From assembly GCA_037447655.1 (NCBI GenBank), contig JBBHKE010001759.1, positions 17,743 through 81,742 on the forward strand: a stretch of 64,000 bases of DNA, given 5' to 3'. The notes under the pieces are model-generated. The model was not told the DNA's origin and searched no databases. It worked only from the letters and a program-made list of their open reading frames with translations. The translations under genes and the position numbers were made by a program. Shown here piece by piece: positions 10,628 to 22,413 of the stretch (position 1 is its first letter; each line of letters opens with the position of its first letter). This DNA comes from Zygnema cylindricum. Lineage: Eukaryota; Streptophyta; Zygnematophyceae; Zygnematales; Zygnemataceae.

Positions 10628-11586
10628 TGTAACAGTAATAGCAGATCGAACTTGTTTATAAAAGGGGAAATTAGGTGTTATGATTATAAAGTACTAAATT
10701 TGGTAGACGTCTGCGAAAGAATCACGCTATTTGGAGTTATATTTTAAAAGTTATAGCGATGGGTGTATTTAGGTGACACCGTCGGGTCTAAATAACAAGT
10801 GGGTATCATTGAAACGGGTTAAGGGTCAAATTAGTACCGAAATTACGCGTGTACGTTTCATAAAGTTCTAATGATACGTTTAGTATGCACGGTGGTTCGT
10901 TTCGTACAAATTTTAGTACGAAACGTCACTTTCACTCGTAAGAAGTTTTGCGTGCGAAAGTTGTTACGCACGATCGTGCGAAGTCCAGTTTCGTTTGGCA
11001 CGCACTTTTGCACATAAATGTTACGTAGTGAAATGAAACGTTTGATTGGTTAGTAAAGTGCTAAGTAGTTAGTAAGAGATTTCGCACGTTTTTGTATAAG
11101 TATCTCTGAGTCCTTGCTGGTCAATGATTGGCCCAGGTAAAAGCTTGTTAAAACAAAGCGTTGACTCTGGCCAGGCGAGTCCAAGGCGATGATGGATAAA
11201 TAGTGAAGTGTAAGAGGAGAGTACACATCTTTTCCTTTGGAAAAAAATGTGGAAATTCCGGTTGATCTTGGTCCTGAGCGATTAATACCAAATTGGAGAA
11301 AAGGCATTTTTGCATTGAAATCTCTTGCTAACTAAATAGTGTTTTAGTAGTTAAGAGATAGAATTATTAAGAGTGAAGAGTAGTGGAAAACACTTTAATA
11401 AGAAGGGTTGAGCCACGAGGGCAAGAGACCAAGCTAATGTTATGTGGACAAAAGCTTCTTCTAATTTAAAGTTTATCCTTATGTGAGTGTGGTCAAATGT
11501 GGATGTGTATTTTCCAATGTGTGGAATGTGTGGTTGGGATTGTTTGTAGTAATGGGATTTTCTGAGAGGTACGAGATCCTATTACA
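10628..11586 (+). repeat. 5' LTR of Gypsy Y
   Basis: 959 bp, TGTAACAGTAATAG to CCTATTACA. It contains CpG-bearing palindromes: CGTTTCGTAC with its inverted copy GTACGAAACG (about 10897-10926) and CGCACGATCGTGCG (about 10967-10981). It matches 17494-18445, the two LTRs of Z, and the fragment at 41905-42263. Confidence 0.93.
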
Positions 11587-11588
11587 TA

Positions 11589-11600
11589 TGGTATCGGAGC
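11589..11600 (+). other. Primer-binding site of Gypsy Y
   Basis: TGGTATCGGAGC, two bases after the LTR end; initiator-Met type, the same as in D and Z. Confidence 0.85.
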
Positions 11601-12392
11601 TTTGGTTACAAACCAGGGAGAAGTTTGCTCACCCGAAATCGATTGTCCTGACCAGTAAAGGTTCTCTAACCTGTGTCGGTAGAACCACAATGTGAAGTGG
11701 TAAGGGATTAGAGGGAAACTGGTAGAACCACAATGTGAAGTGGTAAGGGATTGGAGGGAAACTGAGTTATCACATAGCCAACGACCACTGGTTTGATGTG
11801 GGGCGTGCTCAGGTCCTAAAGACTAAGGCAGGGTGAGCAATGTAGCCACCGCTGAAGCTCACTCCAATTACCTAGAGGCCAAACAAACTTGTCTTCTTTT
11901 AGCAATAATTCATGTGTAGAGGGAGGGTTTTAAGCCATGAAGGGTGAGGGTTAGAGAGTAAAAGATCTTGATGTAGTGGGAAGTGGAAAATTTGCTAATG
12001 GAGGAGAAGGAAAGTGGAGTACTTTACTTCTTCAACAGCAAAGGAGTCCAGAAATGACTCAAAACTTTTCAAACCCTAAATTGTTACCTTTGATTGCTTT
12101 CAATTTTGCTGTTGCAAAATTTGTGGTTAAATCTTACCTTAGAGAGCTTTCAATTTTGCTGTTGCAAAATTTGTGAGGAAATTCTTACCTTTTGTTTCAA
12201 TTTTGGAAAATTGAAATTTGAATTTGCACTAACTTACTGTCAATGTTTTTTTTTATTACTCAGAGTTCGACATTTTCAAAGGATTCGTTAAGGAGAAGAA
12301 GTCTTGGATAGGAACAATCTTAGGACTTCAAATCTGCAGCAAATTTCTTTGGGAAATTATATTCTTTCTTTCCTTTTGCATCATTTCATTGT
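11601..12392 (+). other. Leader of Gypsy Y, non-coding
   Basis: Untranslated leader matching 44572-45345 of Z. It includes a Y-specific tandem duplication of about 43 bp (from about 11679; the unit contains GGTAGAACCACAATGTGAAG), single-copy in Z. A further imperfect repeat (CTTTCAATTTTGCTGTTGC) occurs around 12095-12170. Confidence 0.75.
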
Positions 12393-13713
12393 GTGATAAT
12401 GACAAACTCTGCATGGAAACGTGAAATGGAGAATGCTTTGAATGTGTTGAAGAAACGTACTATGAAATTGGTCAAAAGATTTAATAATCATGTTGCCGCT
12501 TTGGATGAAACCATTTCCGAATTGAAAAGTGAATTGCAAGTTGTTAAAGAAAATGGAAATGTTTCAAATGAGAAATTAGATGAACTTATTAACTTAATTC
12601 AGGCCTAGAATGATATTAATGACCAAAAGGGTGAAAGTAGTAAAAAGAATGCCAGTTTTAAGGAGGATGATCATAATAGACCTAAGAAGATAAGAGATCT
12701 GAAATTGTCTATAAATGAGGAAAACTCGTATGATGGTAAGAAGATTGATGAGTTGGATGCTTGGATTTTTTATGTAGAGTATTATATGGAATCTAGAAAT
12801 TGTGATAATGATGATTACACTTCTTTTGTTGTTATTTCTTTGAAAGGCGATGCTCAAATTTGGTATTACACTCAAAGAAGGTCTAAATTGATTTCTTATA
12901 ATGCTAATTGGGAAACTTTTAAAACCGCAATCAAATCGCGATTCTTATCTGTCACTTTTAAATCCAGAATGGAAGAAAAGTGGTTGAACTATAAGTAGTA
13001 AGATCTGTGAAGGATTACATTGTGGAATTTGACTCATCTTGCATTCACATCATAGGTTTGACTGATGAAATGGCTAAGTTGCATTTCTTAAATTATCTAA
13101 ACCCTATACTGAAATCTGAATTGAAACATCAAAAATTTAATAATTTGAAAGAATTACAAGACAAGGCATTGGAATTAGAGGATCAGTTGGGGTATAATCG
13201 GGAAACTAGATCACTAAGGGGTAATTTGAATGAAGTTCAAAGTGGGATGAGGGGGAATTTGTGGATGAGGGTCTGAATGCTGGTCTGGTGAATAGGCAAA
13301 ATATATTTAGGGGAAATAAGAAGGGTGGACAAAGTGGTATTGCAAGAAACAAATTTAACAATAGAGGGGGATACATTAAGAGTCCTAAACCAAGCATTAA
13401 TGCTCAGAAGCCTAACCTTACCATCCCCACATGCACTATGTGTCAGAAAAAGGGTCATAGAGCATTTGAGTGTGCACAACTGAAAAAGATTAACTGTTAT
13501 AACTGTGGAGAGGAGGGACATTTTAGTAGAGAGTGCACAAAACCCAAAAAAAAAATCAGTTGTTTCAAATGCGGAGGTCCAAATCATTACGCTAAAGACT
13601 GTACAGATAAAGGTTCTCTCAAAACAGTCGATGTAAATGAAGGTCAACAAGAGGATATTGCATTATACTTAGCTGAGCAGGAAGCCGAGGAGGTGGGGAA
13701 CGGAAAAGAATAA
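12393..13713 (+). pseudogene. Gypsy Y Gag with three CCHC zinc knuckles
   Basis: Capsid/nucleocapsid precursor in four pieces. 12393-12608 is a Lys/Glu-rich coiled-coil-like N-terminus. 12609-12998 is the capsid part (YYTQRRSKLI, TFKTAIKSRF) ending in TAG-TAA. 13007-13276 follows in another frame, and 13261-13713 holds three knuckles: CTMCQKKGHRAFEC, CYNCGEEGHFSREC and CFKCGGPNHYAKDC. The TAG-TAA with frame change at about 12996 and the frame change at about 13261 are also present in Z. Confidence 0.87.
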
Positions 13714-13727
13714 TTGAAATTCCTCAG

Positions 13728-14309
13728 TTGAGTCAACCGGATCCAGAAGTTAAAGAGTTAACTCTAGAGAGAAAATTAATAAATGGAAAAGTTAGGATAG
13801 TTGATTTTATTATGATTCTCACTACACTGCATAGTTTAAAGAATCCTTCTGATGAAATTCTCAACAACAGACCTATGTTACGACAGTTAAGTAATGATGA
13901 CACCAGACACAGATTGATTAGATTCGAGTCATTAGTGGAAGGAAAACCGTTGAGACTAATGGTTGATTCAGGTGCCACACATAATTTTATTTAACATAGA
14001 TTTGTAGAGGAAAATAAAATTCCTACTGTCATAAGGGAAAAGCCTTTAAATGCTCAAGTGGCAAATGGTAATAAGTCCACATTAGACTTACAAACAGACA
14101 CGATAAAAGTTGATATCAAGGGTCATGAAATGAAAGTTGGGTTTGAAATAATGAATTTGGGAAGTGAAGAACTAATTGTGGGAAAGCCTTGGTTAACTGA
14201 ACACAATCCTCAAATTTATTGGGAAATTAGCACCTTGAAAGTGAAGTCTGAAAACTGTTGGAAGTTTTGCAAGCAGTATCTCCTAAGAAATTGCATAGGA
14301 ATCATATAA
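13728..14309 (+). pseudogene. Gypsy Y aspartic protease
   Basis: Retropepsin domain with LMVDSGATHNFI (D-S-G active site), stop TAA at 13992-13994, then VANGNKSTLDLQTDTI and GSEELIVGKPWL, the usual second half. The same TAA occurs in Z (46919-46921). A one-base deletion near 14258 relative to Z changes the frame. Confidence 0.86.
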
Positions 14310-15829
14310 ATAACATAACCAAATTGGGAGTGGAAGGTTTGATATCTGCTAAACAATTTAAAAAGCACTTAAAAGATAAAGCAAATCATGCTTTCTTGTT
14401 ATTAGTAACTGAGGCAGTTACTGATGAAAGAGGGGGAGAAAACACTAACATTGATGACATCCCTAAATCAGACACCACTAAAACTCTCGAAAAACTAAAA
14501 TCTGATTTTGTATTTGACATTAATACATCTGATGTTGCTGTTAAAGATTTGATTTTTGAATTTCAAGATGTTTTTCCAAGTGATTTACCCTCAAGAAGGC
14601 CACCTTCCCGAGATGTGGAACATGTTATTAACCTTGAACCTCGATGCAACCCTCTTATCACAGGAATTTATAAACACAATTTCTTTGAGCAGGCGGAATT
14701 AAAGAAACAGATCAAGGAACTGCTAGAGAAAGGACATATTCAGCCCAGCAAATCACCGTACAAAGCACCAGTTCTCTTCGTCCACAAGAAGGACGGAACG
14801 TTGAGAACGTGTGTCGATTATTATAGTCTGGACAAGATTAGGATGAACGATAAGTATCCGTTACCTTTAATTTCTGATTTGATAGATCGTTAAAAAGGTT
14901 CTTAAGTAGTTTTGTTGATTGACTTGCGTATTGGCTTTAATCATGTGCCAATAATAATTAAAAATGTTGATAAAACTACTTTCGGAACTAGGGTGGGCCA
15001 TTTCGAATGGATAGTGATGCTATTCGGCTTAACAAATGCATCGCCTACTTACCAAAGATTAATGAACCAAACCTTTTCAGATTACATAGATTAGTTTGTC
15101 CAAGTGTTTATAGATGATATTTTAGTTTACAGTGAATCTAAAGAACAACATGTAATTCATTTAAAAAGAGTGTTGAAAAGGTTAAGGGAAAGAAAATTAT
15201 ATGGAAAATTGTCAAAATTCATCTTTGTTAAAAGCGAACAATTATTTTTGGGACACATAGTTAGTGGGGAAGGTGTTAAAATCAATCTATCCTAAATTTT
15301 AGCAATCCAAAATTGGAAACAACCTACTAATGTCACAGAAGTTAGATCGTTTTTGGGATTGGCCACTTATTACAGGAAATTTATCAGGAACTTCAATATG
15401 ATCGCCGCACCTTTGACGGATTTACTTCGGTAGAAGGAGACGTTTGTGTGGGGAGCTGATCACGAGGGAGCATTCGAGGAACTAAAAGGGAAGTTTACCT
15501 CTGCCCCTACACTAGTGTATGCTGACCCTGCTGGGGAATTTGAAGTTATGATCACTACAGATGCATCTGAAAAAGGTCTAGGTGCAGTCATAAGTCAAAA
15601 AGTCGGCAAACACTTTCATCCTATTGCTTTTGAGTCCAAAAAATTCAATGATGTTCAAAAGAACTATACTCCACAGGAAAAGGAATTACTTGCAATTGTA
15701 CATGCATTGGTGAAATGGCGTTGTTATTTGCATAATAAAGAATTTACAGTTCACTGTGATGATAAAGCACTCTATTATTTACAAAGATGAAGTGATGCAC
15801 ATATTAAGACTGGAAAACAGGTTAGGTGA
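14310..15829 (+). pseudogene. Gypsy Y reverse transcriptase and RNase H
   Basis: RT with [19 protein letters not shown], the polymerase catalytic motif VFIDDILVYS (intact DD, about 15104-15133) and FLGHIVSGEGV. RNase H follows at 15446-15800 with ITTDASEKGLGAVISQ and KNYTPQEKELLAIVHAL. Stops interrupt it at about 14891, 15092, 15293, 15431 and 15827. Those at 15431-15433 (TAG) and 15827-15829 (TGA) are shared with Z; the others are private to Y. Confidence 0.9.
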
Positions 15830-16925
15830 ATGCAGAAATTAGCATATTTCAAATTTAATGTCAAACATATTCCTGGGAAGACAAATGTGTCGACAGATCC
15901 TTTAAGTAGATGTTTTGAAATAAGTGTTATGGTTCAGGATGAATTGTTTTTAGATACTGTTAGAAATGGTTATGATAAAGATCCTTATTTTGCTGTGATT
16001 TGCAAAAATATTTCGGGAGGGAATTTTGACCCATTGAATGAGAGGCGTGTCAAAACTTTAGACTACATGATGGTTTAGTGTATTTGCAAATTGGGGAAAT
16101 ATTATGCATTCTTGAAATGGGAGATAAAGAAAAAAAAAATTTAAAGCTCATGAGCATTTAGGACATCTAGGTCGACATAAAACTCTTAGTCGATTGCAAA
16201 GTGGATTGTTTTGGCCTGGGATGGCAAAGAAGGTGTTAAAACACGCGGAAAATTGTGTCCATTGCCAACACAGTAAAACTTGTACCCAAAAACCTAAAGG
16301 TCTCTTAAAACCTTTGGATATCCGTGAAAGACCGTGGGAAATTGTCACTTTGGATTTTATTGTCAAGTTGCCTGTTACATCTTAAATAAATGACAATATC
16401 ATGGTCGTAGTCGATAGGTTCAGTAAAATCGCAATCTTTATTTTTTGCAAAACCACTCATTCAGTTATAGATATTGCAAAGTTATATTTTGACAACGTGG
16501 TCAGACATCTTGGAGTCCTTCTATCTATAGTCAGTGATAGAGATTATAAATTTACGTTTGCTTTTTGGAAAGAATTACAGCAAAATTTAGGCTCTGAATT
16601 GAAAATGAGTACCGCTTATCATCCTCAGACAGATGGACAGACATAAAGGATGAACCGTACACTAGAGAAAATGCTTATGATTGTTTGCAGTGGAGTTTAG
16701 AACACATGGGAATTTAAATTGCCATTAATGGGATTTGCATACAATTCATGTAAGCATGCTAGTACAGGTTTCTCACCATTTAAAGTTGCATACAAATACC
16801 AACCTAGAGAAGCAATAGACTTAATAACAGGGGTCACTCAAGAGAATAGAGGTTATGGAACAGAGTTTTGGGAATACGTTCAAACAGTTTGGAAAACTGT
16901 CCGGGATGCATTAGTGGAGGCATAA
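15830..16925 (+). pseudogene. Gypsy Y integrase
   Basis: Integrase with the H-H-C-C zinc module (LGHLGRHKTL ... CVHCQHSK, about 16155-16280) and the DDE core: D in VTLDFIVKLP, D in SIVSDRDYKF, and the glutamate position in GQTxRMNRTLE replaced by a stop (TAA near 16644). Further stops lie near 16076, 16383 and 16698. The homologous region of Z is open from 48757 to 49734. Confidence 0.88.
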
Positions 16926-16967
16926 ACGAGGCAAGAATTAAATGCTAACCGCAAACGAGGTGATTCA

Positions 16968-17446
16968 GTGTTACCCACAGGTGAAAAAGTTTGGCTTTCT
17001 ACAACTCATTACAGGTGCAAGATCAAGGGACAATCGGATCTTACGGGGAAATTTTCTCCTAAGTTTATTGGACCATTTACTGTAATCGAGATGATATCGT
17101 CAGTTGTTGCCAAATTAGACTTTCCACCTTCAACAAAAATTTATCCAGTGATACACATCAGCCAATTGAAACCAGCGAATTTTCGACCAACTGAAGGAGA
17201 ATTTGAATTGGATCCCTCAATAATTATAGAACTTGAAGTCCACAAATGGGTAATAGATTGGGTTGGTCAACGATCAAGGTCTGCGATACTATATTCTGGC
17301 AAGTGCATTATCTAAGAAGGCAATACTATATTCTGGCAAGTGCATTATCTAGGAAAGGCCTGAGGATGAGTTGACTTTAGAGGATAAAAATTCTGAGTTT
17401 TTACAGAGGTATTGGAGGAATAATAATATAGAAATCTTGTCTTGAG
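16968..17446 (+). pseudogene. Gypsy Y integrase C-terminus with chromodomain-like tail
   Basis: Begins with the GPY/F-type module (GKFSPKFIGPFTVIEMI, YPVIHISQLKPA) and continues into a region around EVHKWVIDWVGQR with the later acidic PEDELTLEDKNSEFLQRYW in another frame. This order resembles a chromovirus chromodomain, though weakly. An about 34-bp segment (unit with TACTATATTCTGGCAAGTG, about 17286-17353) is tandemly duplicated here but single in Z. The frame change before PEDEL is common to Y and Z. Confidence 0.62.
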
Positions 17447-17479
17447 AATTATAATGTTTTAACTGAGGTCAATTAAAAA

Positions 17480-17493
17480 TAAAGAGGGGATGA
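17480..17493 (+). other. Polypurine tract of Gypsy Y
   Basis: AAAGAGGGGATGA immediately precedes the 3' LTR start TGTAACA, the expected site for plus-strand priming. Confidence 0.75.
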
Positions 17494-18445
17494 TGTAACA
17501 GTAATAGCGGATCGAACTTGTTTATAAAAGGGTAATTAGGTGTTATGATTATAGAGTACTAAATATGGTAGACGTCCACGAAAGAATCACGCTATTTGGA
17601 GTTATATTTTAAAAATTATCGCGATGGGTGTATATAGGTGACAGCATGGGGTCTAAATAACAAGTGGGTATCATTGAACGGGTTAAGGGTCAATTAGTAC
17701 CGAAATTACGCGTGTACGTTTCATAAAGTTCTAATGAAACGTTTAGTATGCACGGTGGTTTGTTTCGTACAAATTTTAGTACGAAACGTCACTTTCACTT
17801 AAGGGAATATCGTAGGAAGTTTCGCGTGCGAAATTTGTTACGCACGCTCGTGCGAAGTCCCGTTTCGTTTGGCGCGCACTTTTGCACGTAAATGTTACGT
17901 AGTGAAACGTAACGTTTGATTGGTTAGTAAAGTGCTAAGTAGTTAGTAAGAGATTTTGCATGTTTTTGCATAAGTCACTCTGAGTCCTTGTTGATCATTG
18001 ATTGGCCCAGGTAAAAGCCTGTTAAAACACAGCGTTAACTTTGGCCTGGTGAGTCGAGGGCGATGATGGATAAATAGTGAAGTGTAAGAGGAGAGTAGAC
18101 ATCTTTTCCTTTGGAAAAATTTGTTGAAATTCCGGTTGATCTTGGTCTTGAGCGATTAATACCAAATTGGAGAAAAGGCATTTTTGTATTGAAATCTCTT
18201 ACTAACTAAATAGTGTTTTAGTAGTTAAGAGATAGAATTATTAATAGTGGAGAGTAGTGGAAAACACTTTGAGCCAAGGGCAAGAGACCAAGCTAATGTT
18301 ATGTGGACAAAAGCTTGTTCTATTTTAAAGTTTATCCTTATGTGAGTGTGGTCTAATGTGGATGTGTATTTTCCAATGTGTGGAATGTGTGGTTGGGATT
18401 GTTTGTAGTAATGGGATTTTCTGACAGGTAGGAGATCCTGTTACA
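17494..18445 (+). repeat. 3' LTR of Gypsy Y
   Basis: 952 bp from TGTAACAGTAATAG to GATCCTGTTACA. It matches 10628-11586 with scattered differences and is followed by the target duplication GATGG. Confidence 0.93.
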
Positions 18446-18450
18446 GATGG

Positions 18451-19606
18451 TGTACAAATAGGCGAAGCAGAAGTCATGGATTTTATGCATAGTCGCTTAA
18501 TATGGCGTCGGCCGAGAGCGCACCCAAATTCCAGTGGTATTATTTCACAAATCTCCAAGTTGAAAGGTGATTTAACTTTGTAGCACCACCGTATGTGCCA
18601 CACATCCGAAAGGAGTTTACGACGCATGATTAAAAATAGAAGTGTAAGGGGATTGGACTTGGCGTCGGGAGAGAAAATTAACGGGTGCGATGGATGTAGT
18701 AAGGGGAGACAAATCCGAAAGCCGCATCAAGCCAAGGATCCAATGCATCGATCTAAGCATCCGCTTGATCTTGTGCATATTGATTTATGTGGGGACATAA
18801 AACCGGAGACGATTGGAGGAAACAAATATATTATGGTGGTAGTGGACAACTTCTCTCGCTTCACATGGGTAATATTACTTAAACACAAATCCGAAACATT
18901 CTTACGCTTTCAAGAGTGGCATGTGATGGCCGAAAGGCAATGTGAGAGAAAGTTAAAATCTATTAGATTGGACAATGGAGGAGAATTTCTTCCTTTTGAT
19001 CCTTATTGTAAAAAGTGGGGAATTTCTCATCAATATACCGTATCTTACTCACCGGAATCTAATGGCGTTGCCGAGAGGAAAATCGTACACTTCAAGAAAT
19101 GGTACGATCCATGGTACACGGATCCGGGAGGAGTATTAATTTGTGGGGCAACGCGATCTTAACGGCGAATTATATTTGCAATCGGCAAATCACATCGGTT
19201 TCGGGTGATAAAACTCCGTATGAGTTGTGGTATGGGCGAAATCCTACTCTATACCACATTCGGATTTGGGGATGTCGTGCGTCGGTATATATTCAAGCAC
19301 AAAAGAGAAAAGGTAAATTTGCATCGAGAAGTTGGAGTGGTTATTTCGTTGGATATAGTGACAAAGGGAGTCTTTATCGAGTTTATGATTCCGATTCGAC
19401 ATTTCATCGAGGAATCGAGAAATGTGGATTTTCACGAGGACTTATTATCCACAATCTCTCGATCGGCTAAGCGACATTCAAATCTTGATTTTCATGAGGA
19501 ATTTGAAATTGGTGATCTTAATGACATCGAGGGTTCGGATTCGGAAATTGAGCCGGAATCCACATCCAATGTTAAGAGGGGAAAGGTAAATTTGAGGAGA
19601 ATGTAA
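18451..19606 (+). pseudogene. Copia D integrase
   Basis: Continuation of D after Y. It has the pre-integrase zinc module (HHRMCHTSE ... CDGCSKGRQ, about 18580-18710) and the integrase core: D in LVHIDLCGDI, D in IRLDNGGEF and E in SNGVAERK. A one-base frame change at about 19085 shifts into the frame of 19099-19470 (NAILTANYICNRQ, TPYELWYGRNP), then another shift follows. The residue normally Trp before the zinc module is a TAG. Confidence 0.9.
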
Positions 19607-19650
19607 GTTTTGGTAACATTGGTGGGGATTCGCGAAGCGAAAATTCCCGA

Positions 19651-21076
19651 ATGTCTTCGGACACGAGGAAATCTTCGTCTTCTAAAACAAGTGAACCGAA
19701 TATAATTGAGGAGGAATTGGCGAGGGAAGAAAAAGAATTTGAGCCGAGGAGGAGTATGCGGGAAAATAGGGGTAAGAAACCGGCTCGTCTTTCTTTTGAT
19801 GGTAAAGGGAATGTGGAGAATTTATATTATTTTATTTCGGCGGAGAGGGAGGATGATTTTCTTTTATAACAATCATTATGTGAAAACAAGCCGGTCGATC
19901 CGCAATCGTATGTGGAAGCACGAAAATCATGCGATGGGAGAAGCATTGGAAACCAGCATGGGAGGGAGAACTTCAATCTATTATCGACAACCGAACATTT
20001 GAGGAGGTAAGCCTACCGGAGGGTAAAAAGGTTATTGATGCAAAGTGGATTTTTAAAACCAAAACTAGTGCATCGGGGGAAGTAGTAAAACATAAGGCTC
20101 GACTAGTTTGCAAGGATTTTCAACAAAGGGAGGGGATAGATTATACGGAGACTTACGCACCGATAGTTAAATTTGATTCATTGAGGATGATTATTGTTAT
20201 TGCCGCTCCCGGCAAGAAGCACATTCACCAAATAGACGTAGATCGGGCCTTCTTAAATGGTGACTTGGAGAAGGAGGTTTATACAAAAGTTCCGGAAGGA
20301 GTAGTGTTGAAGGAGGGGAAGGTATGGCGGCTGCGAAATTCCTTCTACGGACTAAAACAGGCATCGCGGATTTGGTATTAGAGATTACACAAAGTCCTAA
20401 CCGAATTTGGATTTGAACAAACAGTTTCAGACTCTGGAGTTTACCTAAAAGGTGAGGGGGAGGATCAAATCATTTTTTCTGTCTACGTGGATGATTTTTT
20501 GATGATATGTGACAAGTTGACGCGAATTGCGGTATTGAAAGAGTACCTACGTCTTCACTTTAAAGTCACAAATTTGGGGGACGTATGATATATTCTTTGG
20601 GTGGAAGTTTTGAGGTACGTTAATAGAGATATTAAATTGTCGTAAGCGCAATATTGTAAAAAAGAACTAACAAAATTTGCTATGTTGGATTTTAAGCCGG
20701 TTTTGACACCACTAGATTCCAAACTTCAATATCGCAAATTTGAGGAGGAGAAAACTGTCCATGTGCCCTATCGTGAGGTTGTTGGAAGTTTAATGTGTTT
20801 AAGTGTAGCCACGCGACCAGATATTTTGGCTGCGGTTTCTATCGTGAGTCGATTTTGTCAGGCTCCTAAAAAGATTCATTGGGAGGCCGTGAAGAGGATA
20901 TTTCGTTACCTTGCAGGTACGGTCGAGATTGGTTTATTATTTCGATCTGGACGGACATCTTTGGAGTGCGTGGGATATTGTGACGCAGATTGGGGTGGAG
21001 ATTTTGATACAGGAAAGTCAACGTCTGGATATGCTTTTGTTTTTGGTGGCGCGGCAATTTCTTGGAGTTCGCGACT
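19651..21076 (+). pseudogene. Copia D reverse transcriptase and 5' part of RNase H
   Basis: The linker at 19651-19869 is followed by RT from 19929: KVIDAKWIFKTKTSASGE, GIDYTETYAPIVKFDSLRM, SFYGLKQAS and SVYVDDFLMI with the catalytic DD. Stops lie near 20379, 20587 and 20643. The connection region is 20682-20900 (PYREVVGSLMCLSVATRPDI). RNase H starts at about 20960 (YCDADWGGDFDTGKSTSGY) and is cut after SWSSR at 21076 by element X; it resumes at 41015. Confidence 0.92.
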
Positions 21077-22411
21077 TGTCGTGCATGAGAGAGAAGCAAG
21101 GAAATCATGCATCATAACCAGCAAAATCATGCTCCAGACATGTATACAAACGAAAATGAATGAGAAAGGAAAAATATATATACAAGATGCAAAAGAATAA
21201 AGATGAAGATGACCAAATGAATAAAAGGGAAGAATACTCCCCTAACGTGAAGTGACCCCTATAATTTATACTCAGCCACAAGGTAGCCACTAGGCTCTTG
21301 GGTCTTCTACGTATTCTTTACATAGTTATCTCATAAGAAAGCAACGAAGCAAAATAAATAATTCCAACCAAAAACAAGGAAAACTCCAAATTCGGCCAAA
21401 ACTCACCCTTCCATTCCCAACCGAAAATACAAACAACAAAAATACAAACACCCAAACCGTTCAGCTGTCCGTGGGAAGGGCAGCCGGATCCGGATGCTTC
21501 TCCACACGAACTCCAATCCACCACTTCCCAAAAATGACACAAGTTGGAGGGAAACCATCAGGACTTGGCTTTGAGCCGCATGGATTAAAAGCGTGGGCAG
21601 AATTACAAGGGATAATGTACGTAAACTATCTAGCCCCTACAGCTAGCTAGCAAAAGAAAAGAAGAAACTTGAGCAATCGGTGAGAGAGAGAGTAAGAGAA
21701 AAGCTCCGCCGCCAAGAGAAAATTCTTGTCCAAAAGCTAGATATTCTAAGTCTGGAAATAGACTAAGTATTAGCTACACTACGCCTACGCAAACCCTAAC
21801 CTAAGTCTAGGCTAGTTCACATGAACGAAATACTTAAGATGTTTGGCCAATAGGCGACCAACATCGTCTGCCGTACGCCTAACAAAATCCACCGTCCGAG
21901 GGTAAAAACCCTCCCTATCTACATGTATGATTGAACCTACGTGGGTTAATGACTTTAAGGAATAAAAGTACATTGAAGCGCCACCAACGCTCCCAGAAAT
22001 CGCGCTTCGTCGCCAAACGATACTTGACGTCTATACTCCAAAATCGCGTACGTACGCACGAAAGGAAACATACCGCAAAAAATACTCCAAGAAATCGTGA
22101 CGCGTCGCCCCAAACGATATTTGCGAAAGTACCATCGAGATCATGTACCTACAAAATGAAACAAAACAAACATTACGCACGAAATTAGTATGTATTCAAT
22201 TAGACGCGTACGCGTATCGCGTACACGTCACAAAAAAGTGAACCAACATGCCACCGCACGTGCGAAACGAAACTTATATATGCGTGCCAAAATATCGCGC
22301 GTGCATGCATGATATTGTGCGCGCGCGTCGGATAACTCCCGTGCGTGCACGATATCGTGCATGCGTGCAAAATATCGTGCACGAGTGCTACCGATACCAT
22401 GCGACATGACA
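21077..22411 (-). repeat. 3' LTR of Gypsy X
   Basis: 1335 bp with perfect inverted termini TGTC...GACA on the minus strand. It matches 39918-41014 from its start up to about GGCTGAGTAT; the last 190 bp (21077-21266) are absent from the 5' LTR but recur at 22414-22590. It contains CpG-dense palindromic sequence at about 22240-22390. No gene. Confidence 0.85.
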
Positions 22412-22413
22412 AT

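Larger units (their letters stand above)
10628..18445 (+). mobile_element. Gypsy element Y (chromovirus-like)
   Basis: A Ty3/Gypsy element with LTRs at 10628-11586 and 17494-18445 (TGTAACA...TGTTACA termini), primer site at 11589, polypurine tract before 17494 and target duplication GATGG (10623-10627, 18446-18450). Order: Gag with three zinc knuckles, protease, RT, RNase H, integrase, chromodomain-like tail. All genes contain stops. It is very similar to element Z at 43510-51356, and both share several lesions. Confidence 0.95.

Noticed and set aside
13240-13262. Programmed -1 frameshift between Gag pieces of Y and Z
   Set aside because: A G run lies at the overlap, but no X-XXY-YYZ heptamer in the zero frame is seen; a shared indel is simpler.
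12996-15829. Alternative genetic code with TAA/TAG read as Gln (as in some ulvophyte algae)
   Set aside because: Some stops stand at Gln positions, but others replace Trp, Glu, Lys, Leu or Arg, TGA also occurs, and frameshifts accompany them; decay explains them better.
20866-21130. Minus-strand frames opposite Copia D RNase H
   Set aside because: Antisense shadows of the plus-strand RNase H.
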